Positions 34,908 to 43,437 of a stretch of 64,000 nucleotides of DNA are shown piece by piece. The DNA is from Nannocystis exedens (GTDB taxonomy: Bacteria; Myxococcota_A; Polyangia; Polyangiales; Polyangiaceae). Position numbers and translations under genes: made by a program. Every line of letters starts with the position of its first letter. Positions within the stretch are counted from its first letter, which is position 1. The notes beneath the pieces are model-generated. The model was not told where the DNA came from, made no database searches, and saw only the letters and a program-made list of their open reading frames with translations. The stretch spans positions 1 to 64,000 of the forward strand of contig CAMAVR010000009.1 in NCBI GenBank assembly GCA_945861885.1, given 5' to 3'.

Positions 34908-36031
34908 ACGAACACCTTCGAAGCTTCGACGTTGAGCACTTTGCGCATGCTCACATACCCGGCGACTGCGCACATGAACGCAACTGACGCCGTCCCCACC
35001 GTCAGCACGCTGGCCGACAGCGACATCGTCAAACCGATCATCGCGAGCCCGCTTCGCATTGTCATCGCCAAGAGCAGGCCAATCGCCCCGCCAATAACCG
35101 CCAAAAACCCCGCTTGCCATGCGACGAAACGCACAAGCTCCATGTTCGATGCGCCGATCGCTTTGAGCGTGGCGAGCTCACGAATGTGATTTTCGGTCGT
35201 TGAGTAGAGTGTTTGACCAACGATAAACGTACCGACGACAAGACCGAGCAGCGCGCTAAATGCGAGCGTCGCCCCCGCGCCCGAACCGACGACCCAATAG
35301 TCGGCCGTCATTTTGCGAAATTGGTCGTTGGTAACCGCTTGAAGGTCGGGGTGGCGATCGATCGAGCTAATAACGTCGGTAGCGCACGCGCGATTTTTTA
35401 GATCGAGCGCCCAGTACGACATCTGATCGTTGCCCCAGCCGAGAATCCGCTGGGCGGTCGCTGCTTCGGCAAAAACGTACGGCACGACCGTGAATGAGCG
35501 CATCCCCTGCGTGAGGGCGGCAATGTAAGCATCGCGACCGCCGATCTGAATACCGCGCCCGACAGGAGAATCTGGAAGCTCAAATCGGCGGAGCTCGCCG
35601 GCGTCGATCGCGACGCGCATCGGAGCGTGCAGATCGCTCGGCAGTCCGCTTGCGAGCGACCATGGCATTTCGCCCAGGCGATTGTTCGGCTCAAACCCGA
35701 TCACTTGGCAATTCTCGGAGCCGCCGCTCGGCGTACGAATCGACGTCCAGCCGAAAATGAGACCACGCGCATTTTCTACGCAATTGTGCGCGGCGACCGT
35801 GCTGCGGATTCCGGCCGACAGAGGGTCCGAAAAATCGAGGAGCTTTGTCCCCTTGGACATGACCCACACGTCACCGCCGACGCGTGAGATGACAGCGGTA
35901 GCCATCTGCCGAAAGCCGACAAATAGGCCCGTCTGCGCGAGCACAAGGCTGGTTGCAAATGCGACCCCGGCGAGGGCAGCGATAAACTTGCCGCGCTCAT
36001 GAAACAGAGATCGAAGGGCGATGGAAATCAT
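34904..36031 (-). CDS. ABC transporter permease, FtsX-like (DevC-like)
   Basis: This 375-residue permease has four membrane helices in the FtsX arrangement: one at the N-terminus (FIAALAGVAFATSLVLA), a large periplasmic domain of about 220 residues, and three C-terminal helices (LAFSALLGLVVGTFIVGQTL and the following two). It is first in the exporter operon and probably forms a homodimer with the DevA-like ATPase. DevBCA systems export glycolipids in cyanobacteria and MacAB exports toxins or macrolides. The biosynthetic operon divergent at 36314 makes its product a possible cargo, by proximity only. Confidence 0.88.
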   Translation of the reverse strand: MISIALRSLFHERGKFIAALAGVAFATSLVLAQTGLFVGFRQMATAVISRVGGDVWVMSKGTKLLDFSDPLSAGIRSTVAAHNCVENARGLIFGWTSIRTPSGGSENCQVIGFEPNNRLGEMPWSLASGLPSDLHAPMRVAIDAGELRRFELPDSPVGRGIQIGGRDAYIAALTQGMRSFTVVPYVFAEAATAQRILGWGNDQMSYWALDLKNRACATDVISSIDRHPDLQAVTNDQFRKMTADYWVVGSGAGATLAFSALLGLVVGTFIVGQTLYSTTENHIRELATLKAIGASNMELVRFVAWQAGFLAVIGGAIGLLLAMTMRSGLAMIGLTMSLSASVLTVGTASVAFMCAVAGYVSMRKVLNVEASKVFV

Positions 36032-36313
36032 AAAAAAAGCTAATTTTTGAGCGAAATGTAAGGGGTCGGTCAGGTACTAAAGCCCCCAGCCCGAACTAAG
36101 TTGGCGCGGCGTACGATGGGAAGTGTCTCCGGTCAACTCGGAATCGAAATTTCAAGTCGAAACAGGGTGAGTCGCGTCAAAAACGGATCGCGACCGCCCT
36201 CGCAAATAGTTCGTGCGTGCCAAGAACGCGGCGCTACCAACTCGATTGCGCACCGGTCCTAGCCGGCGCACCTGTTTCGTTTCTTGCTTAAAGTGCTGCT
36301 TGGAGATGACTTA

Positions 36314-36898
36314 ATGGATACCGGCGTTCTTCTTGTCCACTTGGTTGCGTCTGTCGCCATGGCGGCCCTCCCGCTGGTATTTTTTCGGCGTGATGGCGAT
36401 GCCGGTCGATTTAATCTCAGGTGGTGGCTTACGAGCAGCCCCTTTCTAGCCGGCCCGCTTTTTATCGGACTCGCCTACTTCGGCATCACTTCCCCGTTGG
36501 TCGATCCGAACAGCGACCTCGGCCGCGCGCTCGTTGTCGCGTCAGTTCCGTTTGGAATTGCGGCGACGGCGATGATGTGCGCGACGATGGCAACGCACCG
36601 AATTCCGCTCTCGCTTTGGCACCAAGAGTATGACGCTCCCCGTAGCATCGTGACCTACGGCCCATATCGATACGTCCGTCACCCGTTCTACAGCTCATTT
36701 TTGATCATGCTGATGGGCGAAGTTCTCTACTCGCCTCAGGTGGGGACATTGGCTGCATTCGCGCTGGCATTCGCCATTCTGAATGCGACGGCGGCTCGCG
36801 AAGAAGCGCGCCTTAGCGCTTCGGAATTCGGCGCGGAATACGTGAATTACAAAGCAAATACAGGCCGTTTTATCCCGAAATCAGGCGGCGTCGCGTAA
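36314..36898 (+). CDS. ICMT/PEMT-like membrane methyltransferase
   Basis: This is a 194-residue membrane protein with four or five helices. The signature TYGPYRYVRHPFYSSFLIML (about residues 117-136) and the C-terminal EEARLSASEFGAEYVNY are characteristic of isoprenylcysteine carboxyl methyltransferase-like and phospholipid N-methyltransferase-like enzymes, which use S-adenosylmethionine. The ATG at 36314 has GGAG eight bases before it; a TTG 30 bases upstream is less likely. It is the first gene of the carrier-protein operon and its TAA overlaps the next ATG. It may methylate a lipid, carboxylate or amine of the pathway product at the membrane. Confidence 0.8.
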   Translation: MDTGVLLVHLVASVAMAALPLVFFRRDGDAGRFNLRWWLTSSPFLAGPLFIGLAYFGITSPLVDPNSDLGRALVVASVPFGIAATAMMCATMATHRIPLSLWHQEYDAPRSIVTYGPYRYVRHPFYSSFLIMLMGEVLYSPQVGTLAAFALAFAILNATAAREEARLSASEFGAEYVNYKANTGRFIPKSGGVA

Positions 36899-38841
36899 TG
36901 GCCACTCAGCGAAACCAAGCGGAGCTACTGAATATGAGTGCGCCAACTTCTCGTATGTTCACCACGACTTTGCCAGACGCGTCACCGGAGAGCTTTCGTC
37001 GTCGCAGCTGGCTTGAAGGTGTGCCTGGCCCGAGCGATCCGGTAACGCCGCTTCACGCAACGCTTTTGCACGCGCTTGCCGCCGCATCACGCGCATCGGC
37101 CGACATTGGGATCACAATTCTTTCGGACGAGCCTGACCGGGAGCCGGAGTTTCGCTCGTACCTCGAGCTTTACGCGAATGTAAAGAGCCTCGCAGCGGCG
37201 CTGCAGGCGCGCGGAATGCGGCATGGCGACCGCGCCGTTCTCGTCCTGCCGACGTCCTTTGAATTTATTATCGCATTTTTTGCGGTGCAGCGTGTCGGCG
37301 GGATTGCCGTTCCGTCGTACCCGCCTGCAGCGCTCGAGCGCGCAGAGAAAGCGCTCGATCGCATCGAACAGATCGCGTCGCAGTGCGAAGCGTCATGGAT
37401 TTTGACAAATTGGCAACTTGTCCCGCTTGTCGGCGGCCTCGCATCACGAGTCTCCACCCTCCGCGAAATCGTTCCGGTCGAACGACTGATGCACGAGGAG
37501 TCCGACGTGTACAGCCTCGAAGCGGCCTCTCCCGATTCAGTGGAGCGCCTCGAGACGAATGCGGTCGACATCGCGTTTCTCCAGTACACCTCCGGGTCGA
37601 CGGGAGATCCAAAAGGGGTTGCTCTCACGCATGCCAATCTGATGGCGAACATTCATGCGCTTGGTCAGGCGGCGCGAATCACCGGGCGGGATAGTGTCGT
37701 CAGCTGGTGCCCGCTGTATCACGATATGGGGCTTATTGGCGGCCTTTTATGGCCAATGTACTGGCAGCTCTCGCTCACGCTGATGTCGCCGCTCGCGTTT
37801 TTGTCGAAGCCGGTGCGCTGGCTCGAGGCGATTTCACGGTACCGCGCGACGGTGTCGATGGCGCCAAACTTTGCGTACGGAGTGTGCGTGAGCCGGATCA
37901 AGCAAGAGCAGAAGGCCGGTCTCGACCTCTCGTCGTGGCGCGTCGCGCTTAACGGCGCGGAGCCGGTGAATCATCGCACCCAAAAAGAGTTTTACGAGGC
38001 GTTTCGTGAGCGCGGTTTCGCCGAAACGACGCTGCTTCCGTCGTACGGTCTCGCGGAGGCAACGGTGGCGGTAGCGGTTCGCGCGCCGGGGACGCCGCTT
38101 CGTGAGAAAGTGGTCGACCGCGCGGCGCTGGCGTGTGGTCACGTTGTCCTTAGCGACGCCGCCAACGCGATAACGGTGGTCGGCGTAGGCTCGACTCTCC
38201 CGGGGCATCAGATTGTTATTGCCGATGCCGATGGGCGTCCGATGAACGATGATGAGGTCGGGCACATTCTTGTGCGCGGCCCGTCGGTCATGTCTGGCTA
38301 CTACCGCGACCCAGAACAGACGGCGCTCGTTATTCGCGATGGATGGCTGTGGACGGGCGACGTCGGCTTTATGAGCGACGGTCACCTCTATGTGACCGGT
38401 CGCGTAAAAGATCTGATCATTGTGCGCGGAAAAAACTACTACGCAGACGATATCGAGCGGGCAGCCGAGCTTGTTCCGGGCGTCCGGCCGAGCGGCGTCG
38501 TCGCGTTTTCGATGTACGACGACAATGAGGCGATCGACCGCGTTGTCGTTGTTTGCGAAGTGTCCGAAAAGCACCTCAAGTCGGCCGACTCGATTTCCGC
38601 CGATGTTTCAGCAAGCATTCGCAAAACGTGCGGCATTGAACCGTCGCGCGTAGTCGTCGTCGAGACGGGGAGCATTCCGAAAACATCGTCGGGTAAGAGG
38701 CAGCGGGCGAAGACGCGCGAACTCTATCTGGCCAATGCGCTAGCACCGTCGACGACAGAAAAGCGTGATCTCGCGCGGCTCGTTCTCCGTTCGGGCCTCG
38801 GCTTTGTGACGCTCTTTGGGCGTCGAAGGAAGGCGTCGTGA
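36898..38841 (+). CDS. Fatty-acyl-AMP ligase (FAAL), loads acyl groups onto a carrier protein
   Basis: This 647-residue adenylating enzyme has the P-loop-like FLQYTSGSTGDPKGVALTHA, the FAAL-typical WCPLYHDMGLIGGLLWPMYW and PVRWLEAISRYRATVSMAPN blocks, a LNGAEPV substrate motif, GLAEATVAV, the ATP-gripping DGWLWTGDVGFM and a C-terminal PKTSSGKRQR lysine motif. It should make a fatty acyl-AMP and transfer the acyl group to the phosphopantetheine arm of an ACP. Two ACP genes are in the same operon. The start overlaps the previous stop (TAATG). This is the most confident function call in the cluster. Confidence 0.92.
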   Translation: MATQRNQAELLNMSAPTSRMFTTTLPDASPESFRRRSWLEGVPGPSDPVTPLHATLLHALAAASRASADIGITILSDEPDREPEFRSYLELYANVKSLAAALQARGMRHGDRAVLVLPTSFEFIIAFFAVQRVGGIAVPSYPPAALERAEKALDRIEQIASQCEASWILTNWQLVPLVGGLASRVSTLREIVPVERLMHEESDVYSLEAASPDSVERLETNAVDIAFLQYTSGSTGDPKGVALTHANLMANIHALGQAARITGRDSVVSWCPLYHDMGLIGGLLWPMYWQLSLTLMSPLAFLSKPVRWLEAISRYRATVSMAPNFAYGVCVSRIKQEQKAGLDLSSWRVALNGAEPVNHRTQKEFYEAFRERGFAETTLLPSYGLAEATVAVAVRAPGTPLREKVVDRAALACGHVVLSDAANAITVVGVGSTLPGHQIVIADADGRPMNDDEVGHILVRGPSVMSGYYRDPEQTALVIRDGWLWTGDVGFMSDGHLYVTGRVKDLIIVRGKNYYADDIERAAELVPGVRPSGVVAFSMYDDNEAIDRVVVVCEVSEKHLKSADSISADVSASIRKTCGIEPSRVVVVETGSIPKTSSGKRQRAKTRELYLANALAPSTTEKRDLARLVLRSGLGFVTLFGRRRKAS

Positions 38842-39788
38842 GCGAAGTCTTTGTTCACGATTTTTCGTACGCGCTTGGCGATCAAATTTTTGACGTTGAA
38901 CAATCGGTCGGCCAAGGACGCACGCTCACCGGCGCTGCGGCGCTGCGCGACGCCGGGTTCGTCAAGCATCACGTCGCGAGCGCCAACGTTAGCGCGTATG
39001 ACTTGGCAAAACGCGCCGTCACGCCGATAGCGCAGTCGACGCGCGACGCCGGCGCGATCATTTATTCGACCTGTTTGCCGTGCAACGGGAACATCGGAAG
39101 CGAACAGCGCTTTCGCGAAACGCGCGACGTGAAATACCTGATGGACTTTCCGGCGAGCCATTTGCAAAGCGATTTTGGCCTCGAACGAGCGTCGGTCATC
39201 GGACTAAATCAACAGGCATGCACAAGCATGCTCGGTGCTCTGCGGCTCGGAAAAGCGCTCCTGAAAAATGAGCCAGATATTGGCCGAATTTTGTGCGTAA
39301 CGGCCGATAGATTTCCTGAGGGTGCGGTTTACGAGCAGGCGTACAATTTGATTTCCGACGGTGCAGCGGCGTGCGTGCTTTCGACCGAGGCGCGCGGCTA
39401 CCGGGTGGTCGCGTGCCACGGGATCACCAACGGGGCGCTCGCGCGCGCATCGGACGACGAAACGGTCGGCACGTACTTTTCGTACACGCATCGGCTTATC
39501 TCGGAGCTGCTGTCGCGCGCTCAGCTGTCGATGCACGAGATCACGTGGGTCGTCCCTCAGAACACGAACATCACCGCGTGGAAGATTCTTTCGCGACTTT
39601 TGAAGTTCGATTGCGAAAAAGTATTTTTCGGAAGCATTGCCGATGTCGGCCACATCATCAGTTCCGACAACGTGGTGAACTTGGTGAAGCTTGAGCGCGA
39701 GCATGCCGTTCCGAGCGGCACGAAGCTGCTTCTGATGATGGCGGGGTTTGGCCTCAATTGGCAGGCGGCCCTTCTGGAGAAAGTATGA
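38838..39788 (+). CDS. KAS III (FabH-like) homologue with altered catalytic residues
   Basis: This 316-residue thiolase-fold protein starts at GTG 38838, overlapping the FAAL stop by four bases. The nucleophile region QQACTSMLGALRLG holds Cys128. Canonical FabH has His in VPHQAN and Asn in GNTSAAS. Here the matching segments read VPQNTN (Gln241) and GHIISSDN (His272), so the Cys-His-Asn triad seems changed to Cys-Gln-His. Such changes are known in KAS III relatives that move acyl groups to O, N or S acceptors rather than performing decarboxylative condensation. It may join the acyl and amino-acyl chains. Confidence 0.8.
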   Translation: MSEVFVHDFSYALGDQIFDVEQSVGQGRTLTGAAALRDAGFVKHHVASANVSAYDLAKRAVTPIAQSTRDAGAIIYSTCLPCNGNIGSEQRFRETRDVKYLMDFPASHLQSDFGLERASVIGLNQQACTSMLGALRLGKALLKNEPDIGRILCVTADRFPEGAVYEQAYNLISDGAAACVLSTEARGYRVVACHGITNGALARASDDETVGTYFSYTHRLISELLSRAQLSMHEITWVVPQNTNITAWKILSRLLKFDCEKVFFGSIADVGHIISSDNVVNLVKLEREHAVPSGTKLLLMMAGFGLNWQAALLEKV

Positions 39789-40654
39789 CGATGCGGCCGT
39801 TTCAAAAAACAGTCGACCGCTTGTGCGAAATTTCGCGGCGAGGGTACACGAACCCGTACGAAGCGATCGAGTGGCCGGAGTCGCTACCGCCGGATGGCTT
39901 GTGCACAAGCCCTGAGTTGATTTCGATCTACGGGACGCCAACTTACGATGCGCTCACGACCGAGCAGCGCGCAAAGCTGAGTTTTTTTGAAGCGATTAAC
40001 TTTTACAGCCTCAATATTGCGGGGGAAAAGCCGCTGGTTGAAGGGCTCGCGAGCCGCCTACACAAGAAGCGATTCGAGAGTTACTCGCCCTACTTGCATC
40101 ACTTTCTCGACGAAGAGAACAAGCACATGATCTACTTCGGCACGTTTTGCACGAAGTACGCCGGGCGCATTTACCCCGACAAAAAAGTGCCGCTTGGCCG
40201 CCGCGAGTATGCCGAGGGGGAAGAAGACTTTTTATTTTTCGCGAAAGTGATGGTCTTCGAAGAGCTTGTCGACGTGTTCAATCAACGGATGGCAAAAGAC
40301 GACCGACTGATACCGGTAGCGCGCCATATCAACTTTCTGCATCACCAGGATGAGACGCGTCATCTCGTGTTCGGTAGGCAAATGGTTCACGATCTGTTTC
40401 GCGAATATGCGCCGAAGTGGAGTCCCGAAGCGCTCGCGTCGGTGCGCGAAACGATCGCCGGCTATTTTAGCGCGACGTGGCGCGAGTACCATAACCCGCA
40501 AATTTACCGCGATACGGGGCTCTCTAACGCCTACGCCATTTACGAAGAGGGGTTCGACCATGAAGCGAGTCGAGCGCGTCGTCGCGACGTGTCGTCGAGC
40601 TGCGTAAAATTATTGATGAACCTCGAAGTATTGTTGGAGGAACCAGTCGTATGA
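39785..40654 (+). CDS. AurF-type diiron oxygenase
   Basis: This is a 289-residue helical protein starting at ATG 39785, overlapping the previous stop (ATGA), with GGAG upstream. Its metal ligands match the AurF (p-aminobenzoate N-oxygenase)/CmlI family: Glu81 in AGEKPL, Glu111 and His114 in DEENKH, Glu159/160 in VFEEL, and His186, Glu190 and His193 in LHHQDETRH, including the extra histidine typical of AurF. Family members oxidise amines to hydroxylamines or nitro groups, or hydroxylate carrier-bound acyl chains. In this cluster the substrate is probably an acyl or aminoacyl-ACP. Confidence 0.85.
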   Translation: MTMRPFQKTVDRLCEISRRGYTNPYEAIEWPESLPPDGLCTSPELISIYGTPTYDALTTEQRAKLSFFEAINFYSLNIAGEKPLVEGLASRLHKKRFESYSPYLHHFLDEENKHMIYFGTFCTKYAGRIYPDKKVPLGRREYAEGEEDFLFFAKVMVFEELVDVFNQRMAKDDRLIPVARHINFLHHQDETRHLVFGRQMVHDLFREYAPKWSPEALASVRETIAGYFSATWREYHNPQIYRDTGLSNAYAIYEEGFDHEASRARRRDVSSSCVKLLMNLEVLLEEPVV

Positions 40655-40902
40655 GCACGGAAATTCGCAGCGCTCTTCGCGCATGGGTTGTGCGTAAGAA
40701 CGGGAAAATATCGGCGGAGCAACTGCGCGACGATACGCCGATCATCGAAGAGCGGGTCGTCACATCGCTCCAAATCATGGACCTAATTTTGTTCATCGAA
40801 GAGCTGCGAGGAGCGCCGGTCGATGTCGAGAGCCTTCGAGGGGGCGCGTTTTCAAGTATTAACGCGATTTACGCCGCTTTTTTTGCCAAAGAGGCGGCAT
40901 GA
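40651..40902 (+). CDS. Acyl/peptidyl carrier protein, first copy
   Basis: This 83-residue protein has the four-helix ACP pattern. The phosphopantetheine-attachment Ser lies in RVVTSLQIMDLILFIEE, where the usual DSL is TSL, about residue 39. A short acidic second helix follows. It overlaps both neighbours by four bases (ATGA at each end), which implies balanced translation with the AurF-like oxygenase and the amino acid ligase. A missing Asp before the Ser is a deviation worth noting, because most ACPs have DSL. It may serve as the amino acid carrier for the next gene product. Confidence 0.8.
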   Translation: MSTEIRSALRAWVVRKNGKISAEQLRDDTPIIEERVVTSLQIMDLILFIEELRGAPVDVESLRGGAFSSINAIYAAFFAKEAA

Positions 40903-41774
40903 AGCGCGAGATGGCACTGAGCGCACTCGGTCATCGTTGGACAGAAAACGGACACAGCTCATTCACCGGCGAATTGAATCGCCTCTTTATGAAGCTCGAC
41001 AGGCTATTTCTCCGCTGGGCGAGTCAGTGTGCGGCCGAAGAGGTGACGTTCCCGGTGATGATCCAGGCGAGCGAACTGGCGAAGCTAGACTATTTTAGGT
41101 CGTTTCCGCACTTGGCAACATTCGCGTGCACGCTCGAACCGGATGCCGAAAACCTAAAAGCGTTTACTGCCGATGCGTCGCTTGTGGGCGGCGCCGTCCC
41201 GCTGACCAAGACAGTCCCCGTGCGCGACGTGCTGACTCCAGCGGCGTGTTACCACATTTATATTCACAATCAGGGGGCGCGATTGACGGCGCCGAAGTAC
41301 GTCACGACGCGCTGCACGTGCTTTCGACGCGAAGAGTACTACCGACCGCTCGAACGTCAGTGGGGCTTCAACATGCGCGAAATCGTCTGCATCGGCGACA
41401 GCGCGACGGTGAAAGCGTTTCTGGCGTCGTATCGCGACCGGGTTCAGCGCTTTTTCGCGCGGGTCGGTTGGCCGATCTCATGGGACATGGCGACCGATCC
41501 GTTTTTCGACCCTACGCGCAATGCGAAGTTTTTGATGCAAAAGCTCGACCCGGTGAAGACCGAAATGGTGTTCGAAGGTGGCCTGTCGATCGGCTCGTTG
41601 AACTTTCATCGCAATTTTTTCGGCGACACTTTTTGCATCGAAAGCGGGGGAGAACCTGCGTTTTCAGGTTGCGTGGCATTCGGCGTGGAGCGCTGGATTT
41701 TTGCGTTTCTGCAAGTATTTGGTAGCCACCCGGCGGAGTGGCCCGAGGTCGATTCGTGGGAGGCACTCGCATGA
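40899..41774 (+). CDS. Freestanding SerRS-like amino acid:[carrier protein] ligase
   Basis: This 291-residue class II aminoacyl-tRNA-synthetase-type catalytic core lacks the tRNA-binding N-terminal arm of seryl-tRNA synthetase. Motif 2 is TRCTCFRREEYYRPLERQWG (residues 138-157) and motif 3 is CVAFGVERWIFAFLQ. Cys117 and Glu161 in ACYHIY and MREIVCIG are likely zinc ligands, as in the known amino acid:carrier-protein ligases (aaCPLs), which activate glycine or alanine and attach it to a phosphopantetheine carrier. The adjacent, overlapping ACP gene supports that role. The amino acid preference cannot be read from sequence. Confidence 0.88.
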   Translation: MKREMALSALGHRWTENGHSSFTGELNRLFMKLDRLFLRWASQCAAEEVTFPVMIQASELAKLDYFRSFPHLATFACTLEPDAENLKAFTADASLVGGAVPLTKTVPVRDVLTPAACYHIYIHNQGARLTAPKYVTTRCTCFRREEYYRPLERQWGFNMREIVCIGDSATVKAFLASYRDRVQRFFARVGWPISWDMATDPFFDPTRNAKFLMQKLDPVKTEMVFEGGLSIGSLNFHRNFFGDTFCIESGGEPAFSGCVAFGVERWIFAFLQVFGSHPAEWPEVDSWEALA

Positions 41775-42862
41775 GCGCGCGAACGCTGATCACCGGGGTG
41801 ACCGGTTACGTCGGAGCGCGCGTCGCTTCAAAAGTTTTGAATGAGAGCGATGCGCCGGTTGTTTTGTGGACGCAGGCGTCGAGCGCCGACGAAGCGGCCG
41901 CGCGGACGAAAGTGCTCGAGCAGAAATTCGGCGCCGCTTCGCTACGCATTCAATACCGGTTTGGTCGTCTCGAAGACGCCGAGCCGTTCGCGTCCGTTGA
42001 TGCGAGCGAGATCGGAACAATTGTTCATTCCGCCGCGGTAACGCGGTTTAATGTCGACCAAGAGACGGCGAGGCGGGTCAACACGGAAGGGTCGGAGAAA
42101 GTTTTTAAATTCGCGCAGTCGTGCCCGAAGTTAGAGCGCCTCGCTCACGTGAGCACGCTCTACACGAGCGGCCTTACCGAAGGACCAATCGAAGAAGAAG
42201 CGTTCGACTCGGTTGCCGGTTTTGCGAATCACTACGAGCGGTCGAAATACGCAGTCGAGCAACTTCTGATGCGTGAGTACAGCTCGCTTCCGTGGCAGGC
42301 GTTTCGCGTCGCGACGATTGTTGCCGACGACGATGACGGTGTGGTCACGCAGTACAACGCCGTGCACAACACACTCAAGCTTGTCTACTACGGCCTGATT
42401 TCGACCGTCCCTGGCGACGTTGCGACGCCGCTCTACTTTGTGACTGGCAAGTTTGTCACCGATGCGATCGTTCAAGTGCTCAAAAAGCCGCTAAATCATA
42501 GCTTTTTTAACGTGGCTCACACGGAGGCGGAGTCGCTTCGGTTGGGCGAGCTGATCGACATTGCGTTCGCGGAGTTCGAAACAGAAGCCGGATTTAAAAG
42601 TCGGCGTGTGCTCAAGCCGCTGTTTGTCGACTACGAGTCGTTCGACATGCTCGTTCGGGGGACCGAAGGGTTTTCGGGTGGCGTGCTTCGGCAGGCAATC
42701 GACAGCATCTCACCGTTTGCGCGGCAGCTGTTCGTTTCTAAGCATGTGAACAACGACAAACTCGCGTCGACGATCGACGACTATCGCGCGGTTGATGTGG
42801 CGCCGCTCGTGAAGGGCGTTTGTTCGCACTTGATGCGGACGCGATGGGGGAGGCTATCGTGA
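41771..42862 (+). CDS. Extended SDR, thioester-reductase/acyl-CoA-reductase-like
   Basis: This 363-residue protein starts at ATG 41771, overlapping the ligase stop. The N-terminal Rossmann motif is LITGVTGYVGARV (residues 5-17). The active-site Tyr and Lys are in NHYERSKYAVEQLL. The overall layout matches the NAD_binding_4/thioester reductase family (as in carboxylic acid reductase termini and male-sterility-type fatty acyl reductases). It could release a thioester-bound intermediate as an aldehyde or alcohol, or reduce a ketone formed on the carrier. A Ser/Thr of the triad is plausible in the segment VSTLYTSG. Confidence 0.82.
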   Translation: MSARTLITGVTGYVGARVASKVLNESDAPVVLWTQASSADEAAARTKVLEQKFGAASLRIQYRFGRLEDAEPFASVDASEIGTIVHSAAVTRFNVDQETARRVNTEGSEKVFKFAQSCPKLERLAHVSTLYTSGLTEGPIEEEAFDSVAGFANHYERSKYAVEQLLMREYSSLPWQAFRVATIVADDDDGVVTQYNAVHNTLKLVYYGLISTVPGDVATPLYFVTGKFVTDAIVQVLKKPLNHSFFNVAHTEAESLRLGELIDIAFAEFETEAGFKSRRVLKPLFVDYESFDMLVRGTEGFSGGVLRQAIDSISPFARQLFVSKHVNNDKLASTIDDYRAVDVAPLVKGVCSHLMRTRWGRLS

Positions 42863-43425
42863 GTTCTCTTCGCGAGAGTGAGCTTTGGCTCCTTAGTTTT
42901 TATCGCCAGTCTGAAATTGCCGGTGCGCTGTTTTTTGGGCGTTTGGCTAAGAACATTCGGCGCGGGGCGATTCAGCGCGACATGGCTAAGCACTTTGCCG
43001 ATGAGAGTCAGCACGCTTGGTATTGGACGCGCTGCGTTCACGAGCTCGGCGCCGACGTTCAGAATTTGCCGTTCACGTATCAGGACCAATACATTGAAGC
43101 GGGGGGGATGCCGGTAAACATGATGGAGATTCTCGCCGTCACGTTGGCGTTCGAACGACGGGTGATTGGGCAATACGTTGCGCACAGTCGGGCGCCGGGC
43201 ATCGCGCAGCCGGTTGTCGATACGCTCGCTACAATCATGACGGATGAAAAGTGGCACATTCGCTGGGTCACCGAAGCGCTCGATGGGATGAAAGCGGAGT
43301 ACGGGGCCGACGTGGTTACGGCGACGCTCAAGCGATACATCGACGCCGATCGGGAAGTGTATCGATCATTTCTCGACGAATACGCCGAGCGAATGAGCGG
43401 TCTTATGCAGTTTAAATCAAAGTAG
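42859..43425 (+). CDS. Ferritin-like diiron protein
   Basis: This 188-residue all-helical protein starts at GTG 42859, overlapping the previous stop (GTGA), with GGGAGG about eight bases upstream. Two ExxH pairs are visible: Glu19 with Glu49-x-x-His52, and Glu99 with Glu130-x-x-His133, the ferritin/MiaE-like diiron pattern. It is a second probable diiron enzyme in the operon. Candidates include desaturation, hydroxylation or a peroxide-dependent step. It could also be an accessory protein, but complete metal ligands argue for catalysis. Confidence 0.8.
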   Translation: MSSLRESELWLLSFYRQSEIAGALFFGRLAKNIRRGAIQRDMAKHFADESQHAWYWTRCVHELGADVQNLPFTYQDQYIEAGGMPVNMMEILAVTLAFERRVIGQYVAHSRAPGIAQPVVDTLATIMTDEKWHIRWVTEALDGMKAEYGADVVTATLKRYIDADREVYRSFLDEYAERMSGLMQFKSK

Positions 43426-43437
43426 TGGAGTGACTGA

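Noticed and set aside
36032..36313. Sigma-54 promoter in the divergent region before the biosynthetic operon
   Set aside because: No TGGCAC-N5-TTGC match was found; only weak partial matches occur by chance.
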